Assembly (NCBI GenBank): GCA_903884235.1
Contig: CAISEB010000041.1
Span: 47,890-111,889 of the forward strand
Reading direction: 5' to 3'
DNA length: 64,000 bases
DNA from: an uncultured Pseudomonadota bacterium
Lineage (GTDB): Bacteria; Pseudomonadota; Gammaproteobacteria; Steroidobacterales; Steroidobacteraceae
Shown: positions 35,733 to 44,607 of the stretch, piece after piece
How positions within the stretch are numbered: position 1 is the first letter of the stretch
Layout: every line of letters begins with the position of its first letter
Position numbers and translations under genes: made by a program
Notes under the pieces: model-generated
Seen by the model: only the letters and a program-made list of their open reading frames with translations
Databases searched by the model: none
Told to the model about the DNA's origin: nothing

Positions 35733-37310
35733 CTAGGCGCCGAGGAACTCCGCCGCGCGCTCGGCGATCATGATGGTCGGCGCATTGGTGTTGCCACTCG
35801 GGATCACCGGCATCACCGAGGCATCCACCACCGACAGCCCCTCGATGCCATGCACGCGCAGCCGGGGGTCGACGACGGCGTCCATGTCGCGGCCCATGCG
35901 GCAGGTGCCGACCGGGTGGTAGACGGTCTCGGCCTTGGCGCGGATGGCCGCGAGCAGCGCGCCCGGCGAGTGTGCATCCGGGCCCGGGAAGACCTCCGCG
36001 CCGCGGTACGGATCGAAGGGCTTCGCGGCGAGGATCTCGCGCACCATGCGGATGCCGTTGATCAGCACCGTCGCGTCGATGGGATCGGCGAGGTAGTTCG
36101 GCTGGATGCGGGGCGCGGCGGTCGGGTCGGTGGAGGCGAGCGTGATGCGCCCGCGGCTCTTCGGCTGCAGGCCGCAGACGTGCACCGTGTAGCCATGCCC
36201 GGGCAGCCGGTTGCGGCCGTGGTCGTCGAGCTGCGCGGGCACGAAATGCAGCTGCACGTCCGGCCGGCCGCCCTTCGCGGCGGCGGTGCACAGGAAGGCA
36301 CCCGCCTCGGCGATGTTCGAGCTGCCGGGGCCGTCGCGCGTGAACAGGTAGCGCAGGCCGACGCGCAGCTCCTCGAGCTTGCCGAAGTCGTACGTCAGCG
36401 GCTGCGTGCACTTCACGAGCACGCAGTAGTCGACATGGTCGTGCAGGTTCGTGCCGACGCCGGGCAGGTCGAGCACCACCTTGATCCCGAGCGCTTCGAG
36501 CTCGGCCGCGGGGCCGATGCCGGACAGCAGCAGCAGCTGCGGGGAGTTGATCGCGCCGCCGGCGAGCGTGACGGCCGGGGCCTCGACGACGCGCGGCCGC
36601 CCGCCCTGCAGGATCTCGACGCCGGTGACCTGGCCGTGATCGACGACGAGGCGCGTCGCGAGCGCGCAGGTCATCACGGCGAGGTTGGGGCGACCGCGCG
36701 CGGGCCTGAGGTAGGCCACCGCCGTGCTCGCGCGCCGGCCGTCGCGCTGCGTCACCTGGTACCAGCCGGCACCCTGCTGCGTCACGCCGTTGAAATCCGG
36801 ATTGAGCGGATGGCCCACGGCCTTCGCCGCGTCGAGGAACACCTGGGAGAGGGGGTTGCGGTGCTTGAGGTCCGAGACCGAAAGCGGGCCACCGGTCCCG
36901 TGCCAGGCATCCTCGCCGCGCACCTGGTCCTCGGCGTGGCGGAACCACGGCAGCACCTCGTCCCAGTCCCAGCCGGTCGCGCCCTCGGCGACCCAGCCGT
37001 CGTAGTCCTCGCGCTGGCCGCGGACGTAGCACATCGCGTTCAGCGAGCTCGAGCCGCCGAGCACCCGCCCGCGCGGCCACCACAGGCGCCGCCCCTCGAG
37101 GTTCGCCTGCGGCTCGGTCGAGTAGTTCCAGTTGAGGCGGCGGTTGTTGACGAGTTGCGCCAGGCCCGCCGGCATGTGGATGAACGGACTCGAGTCGCGG
37201 GGACCCGCCTCGATCAGGAGCACGCGCCGCGCGGGGTCCGCCGACAGTCGGTTCGCGAGCACGCAGCCGGCGGAGCCTGCGCCAACGATGATGTGGTCAA
37301 AGCGCGTCAT
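35733..37310 (-). CDS. GMC family FAD-dependent oxidoreductase
   Basis: A 525-residue flavoenzyme of the glucose-methanol-choline group. FDHIIVGAGSAGCVLANRLS (FAD-binding GxGxxG) and LLIEAGPRDSSPFIHMPAGL are near the N-terminus. WPRGRVLGGSSSLNAMCYVR (PROSITE-type GMC signature 1), SPQLLLLSGIGPAAEL (signature 2), RITLASTDPTAAPRIQPNYL and the active-site YHPVGTCRMGRDMD and NTNAPTIMIAERAAEFL follow. The His and Asn of the catalytic pair are present. Substrate is probably an alcohol or choline-like compound. ATG 37310 is the canonical start. Confidence 0.9.
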   Translation of the reverse strand: MTRFDHIIVGAGSAGCVLANRLSADPARRVLLIEAGPRDSSPFIHMPAGLAQLVNNRRLNWNYSTEPQANLEGRRLWWPRGRVLGGSSSLNAMCYVRGQREDYDGWVAEGATGWDWDEVLPWFRHAEDQVRGEDAWHGTGGPLSVSDLKHRNPLSQVFLDAAKAVGHPLNPDFNGVTQQGAGWYQVTQRDGRRASTAVAYLRPARGRPNLAVMTCALATRLVVDHGQVTGVEILQGGRPRVVEAPAVTLAGGAINSPQLLLLSGIGPAAELEALGIKVVLDLPGVGTNLHDHVDYCVLVKCTQPLTYDFGKLEELRVGLRYLFTRDGPGSSNIAEAGAFLCTAAAKGGRPDVQLHFVPAQLDDHGRNRLPGHGYTVHVCGLQPKSRGRITLASTDPTAAPRIQPNYLADPIDATVLINGIRMVREILAAKPFDPYRGAEVFPGPDAHSPGALLAAIRAKAETVYHPVGTCRMGRDMDAVVDPRLRVHGIEGLSVVDASVMPVIPSGNTNAPTIMIAERAAEFLGA

Positions 37311-37488
37311 GCTCCCCTGGACCCCAGCGAACTGGGGGCGTCCCGGTACAGTCCGTCCACTAATTGTGACTCGCGCGCCCCGACCGTGGCGAGGACTTCC
37401 GGGGACTTTCGGTTTCGAGCGTCGCGGTGGCTCGCGCGAGTGCCGGGCCCGACGTTCATTGCCTGCGGCATCGCCGAGCGGAGGTTCG

Positions 37489-37797
37489 CTACTTGAGCGA
37501 CTCCAGCATCGTGCGCCGCAAGATGGCGTTGATCCGCGACTGATAGCCCTTGCCCTGCGAGCGCAGCCACGCCAGGACATCGGAATCGATCCGAATCGTG
37601 GTCGATGTCTTCACCGGCTTGTAGTACTTGTCGCGAACGGCGTTCGTCCAGAATGCCGCGGAAAGCGGAGGAATCTCGCTGCAGTCGATCTCGCGGTCCG
37701 GCCGGGCAGCGCCGGCTGCGAGCTCGGCATTCTGCCTCGCGGTCAGCGCGGGCGGGTTGGCCAGATCGATCGTGCGCTTAACGAGTGTCTTGCTCAT
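37489..37797 (-). CDS. brnA: BrnA family antitoxin
   Basis: A 102-residue antitoxin. The N-terminal toxin-binding part (LTARQNAELAAGAARPDREI, EIPPLSAAFWTNAVRD) is followed by a ribbon-helix-helix domain KTSTTIRIDSDVLAWLRSQG, KGYQSRINAILRRTM, the BrnA signature. It follows the toxin gene and overlaps it by 20 nt, which is the usual BrnT-BrnA order. Translation begins at ATG 37797; a longer open frame upstream belongs to brnT DNA. Confidence 0.9.
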   Translation of the reverse strand: MSKTLVKRTIDLANPPALTARQNAELAAGAARPDREIDCSEIPPLSAAFWTNAVRDKYYKPVKTSTTIRIDSDVLAWLRSQGKGYQSRINAILRRTMLESLK

Positions 37798-38083
37798 TGC
37801 GTTTCCTTTCCATGCGGTCGGCATGACGAGCGGAAATGATGCGGATCGCGTCGATCGACTGATCGCCTTCCTGCGCCTGCCGAACCGCATGCGCAACCTG
37901 CAGCCGCGCATGCCCGTGGACGAGTCCTGTCGTTTGCCTGCGCAGTTCACCGCCTTCGACCAGAACGAACGCGGTCAGCGCCGTCGGATCGGCAAACGCC
38001 CGGATGGCCACTTCAAGACGGACCCCGTGCGTGCGGAGCCTGAGCACCGCCTTGACCCGGTCCCATTCAAACCGCATGGCCAT
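37778..38083 (-). CDS. brnT: BrnT family ribonuclease toxin
   Basis: A 101-residue BrnT-type toxin. MAMRFEWDRVKAVLRLRTHG followed by VRLEVAIRAFADPTAL matches the BrnT start (F-E-W-D-x-x-K ... H-G-V-x-F-x-x-A). The end DAIRIISARHADRMERKRNE is the family's I-R-I-I-S-A-R motif. BrnT is an RNase toxin neutralised by BrnA. The middle (LVHGHARLQVAHAVRQAQEG) is more divergent than usual. ATG 38083 or 38077 may be used; the operator-like repeat lies just upstream. Confidence 0.88.
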   Translation of the reverse strand: MAMRFEWDRVKAVLRLRTHGVRLEVAIRAFADPTALTAFVLVEGGELRRQTTGLVHGHARLQVAHAVRQAQEGDQSIDAIRIISARHADRMERKRNEQDTR

Positions 38084-38091
38084 ACAATAAT

Positions 38092-38113
38092 GTTACTACA
38101 AAAGAGTAGTGAC
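38092..38113 (-). promoter_or_regulatory. Candidate operator of brnTA
   Basis: GTTACTAC (38092-38099) and GTAGTGAC (38106-38113) form an imperfect inverted repeat (seven of eight pairs) around AAAAGA, 9 nt upstream of the brnT start. Antitoxin autorepression is the likely purpose. Confidence 0.45.
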
Positions 38114-38279
38114 GAGCGATTTTACCGGCTCGACCCGGCGAGCTGCCGCTGAGGCTGCGCTCGCCACCGCCGCAGGGGCGCCCTGCCAACCGGCGCATTT
38201 CTGTGCGAAATGCCCAGAAATGCGGCTCACGGTCGGGCCCCGCGCGGGGCGACACTCCGCCGATGACCGGGATCCGCAC

Positions 38280-39818
38280 GTGAGCGCAACGCTGCTCGCC
38301 GGCAGCGCCGGCATCGCCGCCGCCTGCGGCGCGACGCTGGCCGCACTGGCGGGTGGGCTCGCCTGGGGGCGCGCCCGCGGGCGCGCCTGGGTCCTCGGCG
38401 TGCTGCTCTGCCTGCCCCTCACCGCCCTCGGGCTGCTGGTCTCGGCGGCCCTCGGCGGCATCGCCCCCGGCAGCGTGGTCGTGCGCCTCGTCCTGTCGGT
38501 GCTCGTGTTCGCGGCCCTCGGCGTCGCCGCCGGTCTCGCGCTCGCGCGCAGGACCGACTCCCGCGATGGCCTCGTGCGCCGCGGTGCGGTGATCGGCCCG
38601 CCGCCGCAGGGCGGGCCGGGCGCCGCCGCCTCACTCTCGATCGCAGGCGTGCCGGTCTCGCCGGCCGACGAGGTGCGCCACTTCAAGTGCATCGGCACCA
38701 CCGGCACCGGCAAGAGCACGGCGATCCGCGAGCTCCTTGACGGCGCGCTCGCGCGCGGCGACCGGGCGGTGATCGCCGACCCCGACGGCAGCGCGCTCGC
38801 GCGCCACTACGACCCGGCGCGCGGTGACGTGATCCTCAACCCCTTCGATCCGCGGGCGCGTCGCTGGGATCCGTTTCTCGAGCTGCGCGCGCCGTACGAT
38901 CCGGAGCACCTGGCGCGCTCGCTGGTCGGTGACGGGCGCGGGGGCGAACAGGCCTGGCGCGCCTACGCGCAGGGACTCGTCGCCGACCTGCTGCGCCGGC
39001 TCGCCGGCGTGCCCGGCGATCGCCTGGCCGAGCTGCATCGCCTGCTCGTCGTCGCGGAACCGACGGAACTGCGGGTGCTGCTCGAGGGCACGGGCTCGGC
39101 AGCGCTCGTCTCCGAGGGCAATGAGCGCATGCTCGCCTCGGTGCGCGCGGTCGGTGCAGGCGCGACCGCGGCGCTCGCCCACCTCGCGGCCCAGCAGGCG
39201 CCCACGCTGTCGGTGCGCGACTGGGTCGAGCGCGGCAGCGGCGTGCTGTTCCTGCCGTACCGGGCCGACGAGATCGCCGCGCTCCGGAGCATCGTCTCGA
39301 CGTGGCTGCGCACCGCGATCTTCCAGGCGATGAGCCAGGGCGAGGGCGACCAGCGACTGTGGTTCGTGGTCGACGAGCTCGATGCGCTCGGCGCGATCGA
39401 CGGGCTCAGCGACGCGCTGGCGCGGCTGCGCAAGTACGGTGGGCGGGTGCTGCTCGGCTTCCAGTCGATCGCGCAGGTCGGCGGCACCTACGGCGAGGCC
39501 GCGGCCCGCACCATCGTCGAGAACTGCGCGAGCACGCTGATCCTGCGCTGCTCGGCGTCGGAGGGCGGCGGCACGGCGCGCTTCGCAGCGCAGCTCGTCG
39601 GCGAGCGCGAGGTCGTGCGGCTGCAGCGCAGCCGCTCGCAGGGAGCGGGTCCGCTGCCCGGCCGGCGCACGACGTCGGTGAGCGAGCAGCATGCGGTGGA
39701 GCCGGCGCTGCTCGCCGCGGAAGTGGAGCGCCTGCCCGATCTCGAGGGTTTCCTGAAGCTCGCCTCGCGACCGGACTGGATGCGGGTGCGCCTCGCCATC
39801 CCGTCCCGCGGCGGATGA
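38280..39818 (+). CDS. TraD/VirD4-like coupling ATPase, orphan
   Basis: A 512-residue membrane ATPase of the type IV secretion coupling-protein group. Two N-terminal membrane segments (about 5-25 and 40-95) are followed by the motor domain. Walker A lies in FKCIGTTGTGKSTAIRELLD (about 138-157), then RAVIADPDGSALARHYDPAR, VILNPFDPRARRWDPFLELR, Walker B RLWFVVDELDALGAIDGLSD, and YGGRVLLGFQSIAQVGGTYG. These are TraD features. There is no relaxase, mating-pair or other conjugation gene nearby. GTG 38280 is proposed because the membrane segment follows directly; ATG 38220 or an ATG at 38109 could extend it. Confidence 0.72.
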   Translation: MSATLLAGSAGIAAACGATLAALAGGLAWGRARGRAWVLGVLLCLPLTALGLLVSAALGGIAPGSVVVRLVLSVLVFAALGVAAGLALARRTDSRDGLVRRGAVIGPPPQGGPGAAASLSIAGVPVSPADEVRHFKCIGTTGTGKSTAIRELLDGALARGDRAVIADPDGSALARHYDPARGDVILNPFDPRARRWDPFLELRAPYDPEHLARSLVGDGRGGEQAWRAYAQGLVADLLRRLAGVPGDRLAELHRLLVVAEPTELRVLLEGTGSAALVSEGNERMLASVRAVGAGATAALAHLAAQQAPTLSVRDWVERGSGVLFLPYRADEIAALRSIVSTWLRTAIFQAMSQGEGDQRLWFVVDELDALGAIDGLSDALARLRKYGGRVLLGFQSIAQVGGTYGEAAARTIVENCASTLILRCSASEGGGTARFAAQLVGEREVVRLQRSRSQGAGPLPGRRTTSVSEQHAVEPALLAAEVERLPDLEGFLKLASRPDWMRVRLAIPSRGG

Positions 39819-39854
39819 CAGGGCGCGTCGGATGGCGTCGGCGCAGTCGCCGGT

Positions 39855-42059
39855 CTAGGGCCTTGGCGGCATCGCCCGCACGTCGAGGTCCGTCGGCGGG
39901 CGCCCGGCCAGCCGTTGCTCGTGGATCGCCCGGTACGCCTGCTCGAGATGCCTCGCCAGGGCGGGCGTGTCGAACAGCGGCGCGGTGTCCCGTGCCGCCG
40001 CGAGTCGGCGCGCGAGCGTCGCGAGCCGGCCCGGGTCCCGGCCGAGCGCGACGGCGAGCAGCTCGTATTCCTGCTCGCTGCCGGCGACGAGTTCCGGCAG
40101 GCCGACGGCCGCGAGCAGGCTCGCCGCGACGCGCGCGGCGAATGCCCGGCCCGGTCGCGTCAGCACCGGCAGTCCCGCCCAGAGTGCATCGCTCGCCGTC
40201 GTGTGCGCGCCGCACGGCAGCGTGTCGAGGAACAGATCCGCGAGGCGGTAGCGCGCGAGGTGCTGCGCGAGGGGCAGCGGCGCTGCGAACACGAGCCGGG
40301 CGGGCTCGATGCCGCGGCGCAGCGCCTCGCGGCGCAGGTTCGTCCGGACCGTGTCGTTCTCGGCATACAGCCACAGCACGCTGCCCTGGACCTGGCCGAG
40401 GATCCGCATCCAGCAATCGAACATCCCCGGCAGCAGCTTGAAGCTCGCGTTGAAGCAGCAGTACACCATGCCCTGCTCGGGCAGCCCGAGCTCTGCGCGG
40501 GTGTGGACGACATCCGCGATCGTGCGCCGGCGGTCGTTCGGCTGGTAGCTGTGGGGCAGGCGGATCAGCCGCTCGGAGTAGTGGGCCCGCTCCGCCGGCG
40601 GCACCAGCACCGCGTCGGCGACGAGGTAGTCGAGGAAATCGGTGCCGCAGGTGCCTGGGTAGCCGACATAGCCGACCTGCACCGGGGCCGCGCGGTGCTG
40701 GAAGATCCCGGGGCGCGCGTCGCGCGTGTAGCCCTTCAGGTCCACCGCGACGTCGATGCCGAGCTCGCGCGACAGCAGCGCGATCTCGCGGTCGCTGCGG
40801 TCGCGCACCTCGTGGAACGATTCGAACGCGCCCCGCAGGCGCCGGCGCATCGGATCGTCGCGGTCGGGACCGAACGAGAACGCGTGCACCTCGAAGTGCG
40901 CGCGGTCGTGCAGCTCGAACAGCTCCGCCATCAGGTACGCGGTCGCGTGCTCGTGCAGGTCCGCCGAGTAGTAGCCGATCCGGATGCGCTCGCCCGGCGC
41001 GCGAGCGCCCGCGGGCGGCAGCGGCTGGACGGCGGAGGCCGCACCGTAGAGCGCGGCGGCGCGCTGCTGCAGCGCCGGATCGTCGCGCAGCGCAAGCATC
41101 GTCAGCGGCTTCGCGGCGCGGTGCCCGGCGCGCACGTCGCCCTCGAGCGCGGCGAGCGCGGGCGCGAACTGCGACCAGTCGCACAGCGACAGCATCGCCT
41201 GCGTCCAGTCGCCGCGGATCCAGGACCGCGACGGGTCGAGCGCGAGCGCGCGCGCGTAGTCGGCCACCGCCTCGTGCGGGCGGCCGAGGTCGGTCAGCGC
41301 GTTGCCGCGGTTGCCGTACGCCTCGGCGAGCGCGGGGTCGGCGGCGATCGCGCGGCTGTAGCTGTCGAGCGCGTCGGCCGGGCGGGCGAGGTCGACGAGC
41401 GCGTTGCCGCGATTATTGAGCGCCTGCGCGGAGCCCGGCGCGAGCGCGAGCGCCGCGTCGTAGGCGCGCACCGCGGCGCCGTGCCGGCGCAGCGCGTGCA
41501 GCGCATTGCCGAGGTTGTAGTACGCGTCCGCATAGCCCGGCGCGAGCGCGATCGCACGCTCGTAGCCCTGGATCGCCTCCGCGCTGCGCCCGGCATCGTG
41601 CAGCAGCACGGCGCGGCTGTAGTGCGCCTCGGCGTAGTCCGGGCGGATCGCGATGGCCCGTCCGTAGCTGTCGAGCGCCGCCTCGGTGCGCCCGAGCGAG
41701 TGCAGCGCCCCGCCGCGGTTGCACCAGGCGAGCGCGTCACGCCCCTCGAGTGCGATCGCGCGCTGGTAGCCGGCGACGGCGTCCTCGAAGCGGCCGAGCT
41801 CGCGCAGCGCGTTGGCGTGGTTGTTGTGGGCGATCGCGAGCCCGGGGCGCGCGGCGACCGCGCGGGCGAGCAGGCGCTCGGCCTCCGGCGCGCGGCGCGT
41901 CTGCGCGGCGATGATGCCGAGCAGGTTGAGCGCGTCGTAGTGCGCAGGCTCGGCGCCCACGATGGCGCGGGCGATGCGTTCCGCGGTGTCCCAGTTGCGC
42001 TCGTTGTAGGCTGCGGCCGCACGTGCGAACTCCGCGTCGGCGGGCGACGGGGTGCTCAT
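39855..42059 (-). CDS. TPR-containing O-GlcNAc transferase-like protein (GT41)
   Basis: A 734-residue protein with about nine N-terminal TPR units (about 10-310; repeated AHYSRAVLLHDAGRSAEAIQ, AYYNLGNALHALRRHGAAV patterns). A SPINDLY/OGT catalytic region follows: IRIGYYSADLHEHATAYLMA, FEVHAFSFGPDRDDPMRRRL, VDLKGYTRDARPGIFQHRAA, VQVGYVGYPGTCGTDFLDYL, VYCCFNASFKLLPGMFDCWM and LADLFLDTLPCGAHTTASDA. The His in YYSADLHEHA and the C-terminal sugar-nucleotide motif are kept. Targets unknown; bacterial relatives may modify proteins or glycans. ATG 42059 (MSTPSPADAEF) is chosen; the open frame extends upstream to 42128. Convergent with the TraD-like gene. Confidence 0.85.
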   Translation of the reverse strand: MSTPSPADAEFARAAAAYNERNWDTAERIARAIVGAEPAHYDALNLLGIIAAQTRRAPEAERLLARAVAARPGLAIAHNNHANALRELGRFEDAVAGYQRAIALEGRDALAWCNRGGALHSLGRTEAALDSYGRAIAIRPDYAEAHYSRAVLLHDAGRSAEAIQGYERAIALAPGYADAYYNLGNALHALRRHGAAVRAYDAALALAPGSAQALNNRGNALVDLARPADALDSYSRAIAADPALAEAYGNRGNALTDLGRPHEAVADYARALALDPSRSWIRGDWTQAMLSLCDWSQFAPALAALEGDVRAGHRAAKPLTMLALRDDPALQQRAAALYGAASAVQPLPPAGARAPGERIRIGYYSADLHEHATAYLMAELFELHDRAHFEVHAFSFGPDRDDPMRRRLRGAFESFHEVRDRSDREIALLSRELGIDVAVDLKGYTRDARPGIFQHRAAPVQVGYVGYPGTCGTDFLDYLVADAVLVPPAERAHYSERLIRLPHSYQPNDRRRTIADVVHTRAELGLPEQGMVYCCFNASFKLLPGMFDCWMRILGQVQGSVLWLYAENDTVRTNLRREALRRGIEPARLVFAAPLPLAQHLARYRLADLFLDTLPCGAHTTASDALWAGLPVLTRPGRAFAARVAASLLAAVGLPELVAGSEQEYELLAVALGRDPGRLATLARRLAAARDTAPLFDTPALARHLEQAYRAIHEQRLAGRPPTDLDVRAMPPRP

Positions 42060-42268
42060 GGGGCGGGGGCGCGAGGGGGCATCGGGGATCCGGGGCGGCG
42101 GTGGAGGGGTGCTAGCGTACCGGGTCACCGCGGGCGGCAGAAGCGCGTCGCGGCGCGCCGTGGGCCGCCGGGCGGGGCCGGCAAAGGCGGGGCGATTGGG
42201 ATAGGATGGATCCGGCTGCGCGGCTCACCGGGCGGGTCGCGAATCACGAGGCGCACAGGGAGAATCCG

Positions 42269-42577
42269 ATGGTCTTCTGCAGAGGCTGCGGCAAGGAGAT
42301 CCACGAGACGGCGATCTCGTGCCCGCACTGCGGTGCCCAGCAGGGCACGGGCGGCGTCTCTTCGACCGACAAGCGGATCCTGCCGGCGTTCCTGCTGCGC
42401 TTCCTGCTCGGCTACCTCGGCGCGCACCGCTTCTATGTCGGCAAGATCGGCACCGGCATCCTGATGATCTGCACGATCGGCGGCTTCTTCGGTGTCTGGG
42501 TGCTGATCGACCTGATCATGATCCTGGTCGGCTCGTTCACCGACAAGCAGGGCAACAAGCTCACGCTCTGGACCTGA
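42269..42577 (+). CDS. TM2 domain protein with zinc ribbon
   Basis: A 102-residue protein. A zinc-ribbon ([20 protein letters not shown], then CGAQQGTG, four Cys) precedes a TM2 domain: [60 protein letters not shown]. The GAHRFYVGK turn and the DLIMIL helix are diagnostic. Function unknown. ATG 42269 has GGGAGA upstream. Divergent from the OGT-like gene, convergent with the PTPS gene. Confidence 0.85.
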   Translation: MVFCRGCGKEIHETAISCPHCGAQQGTGGVSSTDKRILPAFLLRFLLGYLGAHRFYVGKIGTGILMICTIGGFFGVWVLIDLIMILVGSFTDKQGNKLTLWT

Positions 42578-42613
42578 CCGCGGGCCTCGCGCGGGGTCAC
42601 GCGATGAGTGGCG

Positions 42614-43696
42614 TTACAGCGGCAATGCGGGCAGCGCCGCGCCCCAGCACAGCATCGCTCCGCACCCGGGCTCCTCATACAGCTCGACCTGCACGAGTTC
42701 GGGCAGGCGGCGCGCGGCCTCGATGCGGATCCAGCGCACGAGGCTGCCGGCATCGGCCTGCCCCGGCCCCATCAGCTCATGCAGCGGACGATGGTCCAGC
42801 GCCTCGAACACCGGGTTGAAGCGCTCCTTCACGTCGCCGAAGTCGACCGTCCAGCCCAGCACCGCGTCGAGCGGGGCTTCGAGGGACAAGCGCAGCGTGT
42901 ACGTGTGGCCGTGCACGCGCCTGCGTCGGTCGCCCGCCGGCGCCGCCGGCAGGCAGGTCGCGCTGTCGAGCGTCACGTCCTTCCAGATGCGGAACCGCTC
43001 GCCGTCGTGGCTCGCGCCGCTCTGCCCGGTCTCGAACACCGTCACCCACGCGAGTGTCGCGAGCGCGGGCTTGAGTCGGCGCCAGATCCAGCCGCACAGG
43101 ATTTCGCTCGTGGGATTCTCGAGTCCCGGGATGTCATTAAGGTAGGCGTGGTCGAGTTCGGCGTGGAGTGCCTGCCATGCGGCGTCCAGGATCCCGGGCG
43201 CGAGGCCGGACCCGTCCGCGTTCGCCTGCAGCACCACCTCGAAGCCGTGGCCGTGCACGCGCCCGCACTTGTGGCCCGGCGGCACGTGGGGCAGGCGATG
43301 CGCGGACTGCAGCCGGTACCGACGCCAGCAGCGCGCGCGGCCCCCTCCATCGAGCTCGACACCCTCGTCCGGGGTGCTCTGCAGGCCCACCGCCGCGACG
43401 CCGGGTATCGCGAGGCGCGCCCGGATCCAGGCGGCGAGGGGGGCATCCCCGGTCTGCGCGAGGATCTCGTTCAGGTGGCGGTAGTCGAGGGGTTCGACGG
43501 CGGCGATCAGGGCGTCACGCAGCGCGCCGACTTCCGCGCCCGCGAAGCCACCGACACCGGCCGGCAGCACCGCATGCACCGACGCGATGAAGCCATGGCC
43601 ATGCAGGCGGCCGCTGCGATGGCCGGGCGGCGCGGAGTCGACCCGCCGGGCGGCCTCGAAGCGCGTGGCCGCGGTGTGGAGCAGGCGCTCGGTCAT
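42614..43696 (-). CDS. Triplicated 6-pyruvoyl-tetrahydropterin synthase-like protein
   Basis: A 360-residue protein containing three tandem PTPS/QueD-like units. Unit 1 (about 8-105): FEAARRVDSAPPGHRSGRLH, GHGF, DYRHLNEI. Unit 2 (about 122-225): LQSAHRLPHVPPGHKCGRVH, GHGF, DHAYLNDI, NPTSEI. Unit 3 (about 235-350): LDSATCLPAAPAGDRRRRVH, GHTY, DHRPLHEL. Only unit 2 keeps the zinc His133, HGH (148, 150) and catalytic Cys144. Units 1 and 3 lack the first His and the Cys and keep only the HGH remnant. Related enzymes make tetrahydropterin or the queuosine precursor; here units 1 and 3 may be structural. No queuosine or folate genes are adjacent. Confidence 0.85.
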   Translation of the reverse strand: MTERLLHTAATRFEAARRVDSAPPGHRSGRLHGHGFIASVHAVLPAGVGGFAGAEVGALRDALIAAVEPLDYRHLNEILAQTGDAPLAAWIRARLAIPGVAAVGLQSTPDEGVELDGGGRARCWRRYRLQSAHRLPHVPPGHKCGRVHGHGFEVVLQANADGSGLAPGILDAAWQALHAELDHAYLNDIPGLENPTSEILCGWIWRRLKPALATLAWVTVFETGQSGASHDGERFRIWKDVTLDSATCLPAAPAGDRRRRVHGHTYTLRLSLEAPLDAVLGWTVDFGDVKERFNPVFEALDHRPLHELMGPGQADAGSLVRWIRIEAARRLPELVQVELYEEPGCGAMLCWGAALPALPL

Positions 43697-43899
43697 GGTG
43701 TCGTCGTCTCGGGGTCCGGTCGCAGGCGGCGCCGTCCAGGACCGGGCGCGATGCTGCGCGACGAGCGGTGGACAGGGCGGGGTGGTCGGCGGCCCGCGGG
43801 GGGCTGCCGATCCGGGCGCGCATGCTACCGCGACCCGGGCGGTCCTGCGACCTCGTGCCGCGCGTCTTGGCCGCGAGGCGCGTGGCGCGCCTCGGGACG

Positions 43900-44514
43900 C
43901 TAGGGCGCGGACGCTCGCGACGGCGGCAGGAACGGCGCGAGGATGTGCCCGATGAGGGCGTGCCGGCGCCTCGCCGGGTACGCCGCCGGGGTCAGCGTCA
44001 TGCCCACGCTGAGTCCGTCGCTGACGAGCGTGAGCAGGTCGACCAGCGCGCGGACGTCGGTGTCGGCGCGCAGCTCGCCCTGCGCGACGCCCACCCGGAT
44101 GACCCGCTCGATGAGCCGGCGCCAGCGGCGGTAGTCATCGCGGCAGTGACGCGCGAATTCCGGGTTCACGGCGGCCGCCGCCCAGAAGTTCATGAGCACG
44201 ATGGTGAACTCCCGGGTTCCCGCGCGCACCGGTTCGATGGCCTCGATCGCCGCCCGCAGCTGCTCGGCGATGCCCGAGGCGGACGCGATCGCCTCGGCGG
44301 CATCCTTGATCATCATGTCGAGCACGCGCCGGTAGGCCACCGTGACCAGCTCGTTCTTGTCCTCGAAGTAGTGGGTGATGAGTCCCGTCGTGCACCCGGC
44401 CTGGGTCGCGACGCGGCGCAGCGTGGCCGCCTCGATGCCCTCCGTCGCGATCACGGTCCAGGCGGCCTGCACGAGCCGCGTCTTCGTCGCTTCCAGGTCC
44501 GTGACCCTTGCCAT
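43900..44514 (-). CDS. TetR family transcriptional regulator
   Basis: A 204-residue regulator. The helix-turn-helix lies at about 10-58: ATKTRLVQAAWTVIATEGIE, AATLRRVATQAGCTTGLITH, YFEDKNELVTVAYRRVLD. The C-terminal ligand-binding part has FTIVLMNFWAAAAVNPEFAR and VRALVDLLTLVSDGLSVGMT, resembling the BetI-like branch. ATG 44514 has GGAAGG 9 nt upstream; ATG 44523 is in frame but sits against that site. Divergent from the sulfotransferase-permease-hydrolase-receptor run, so it likely controls it. Confidence 0.88.
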   Translation of the reverse strand: MARVTDLEATKTRLVQAAWTVIATEGIEAATLRRVATQAGCTTGLITHYFEDKNELVTVAYRRVLDMMIKDAAEAIASASGIAEQLRAAIEAIEPVRAGTREFTIVLMNFWAAAAVNPEFARHCRDDYRRWRRLIERVIRVGVAQGELRADTDVRALVDLLTLVSDGLSVGMTLTPAAYPARRRHALIGHILAPFLPPSRASAP

Positions 44515-44541
44515 GGGTTCCATCCTTCCAGGGCGGGCTCG

Positions 44542-44607
44542 TTGACAGCGAATGAGTCGATTGATCAGAATGCCATCCCACATAACAAGTGTTACGCTAA
44601 AAATTCA
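44542..44607 (+). promoter_or_regulatory. Divergent promoter and candidate TetR operator
   Basis: TTGACA (44542-44547) followed by CAGAAT (44566-44571, spacer 18) is a candidate plus-strand promoter. A short inverted repeat TAACA-AG-TGTTA (44583-44594) lies between it and the ATG at 44608, where a TetR dimer could bind. Confidence 0.4.
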
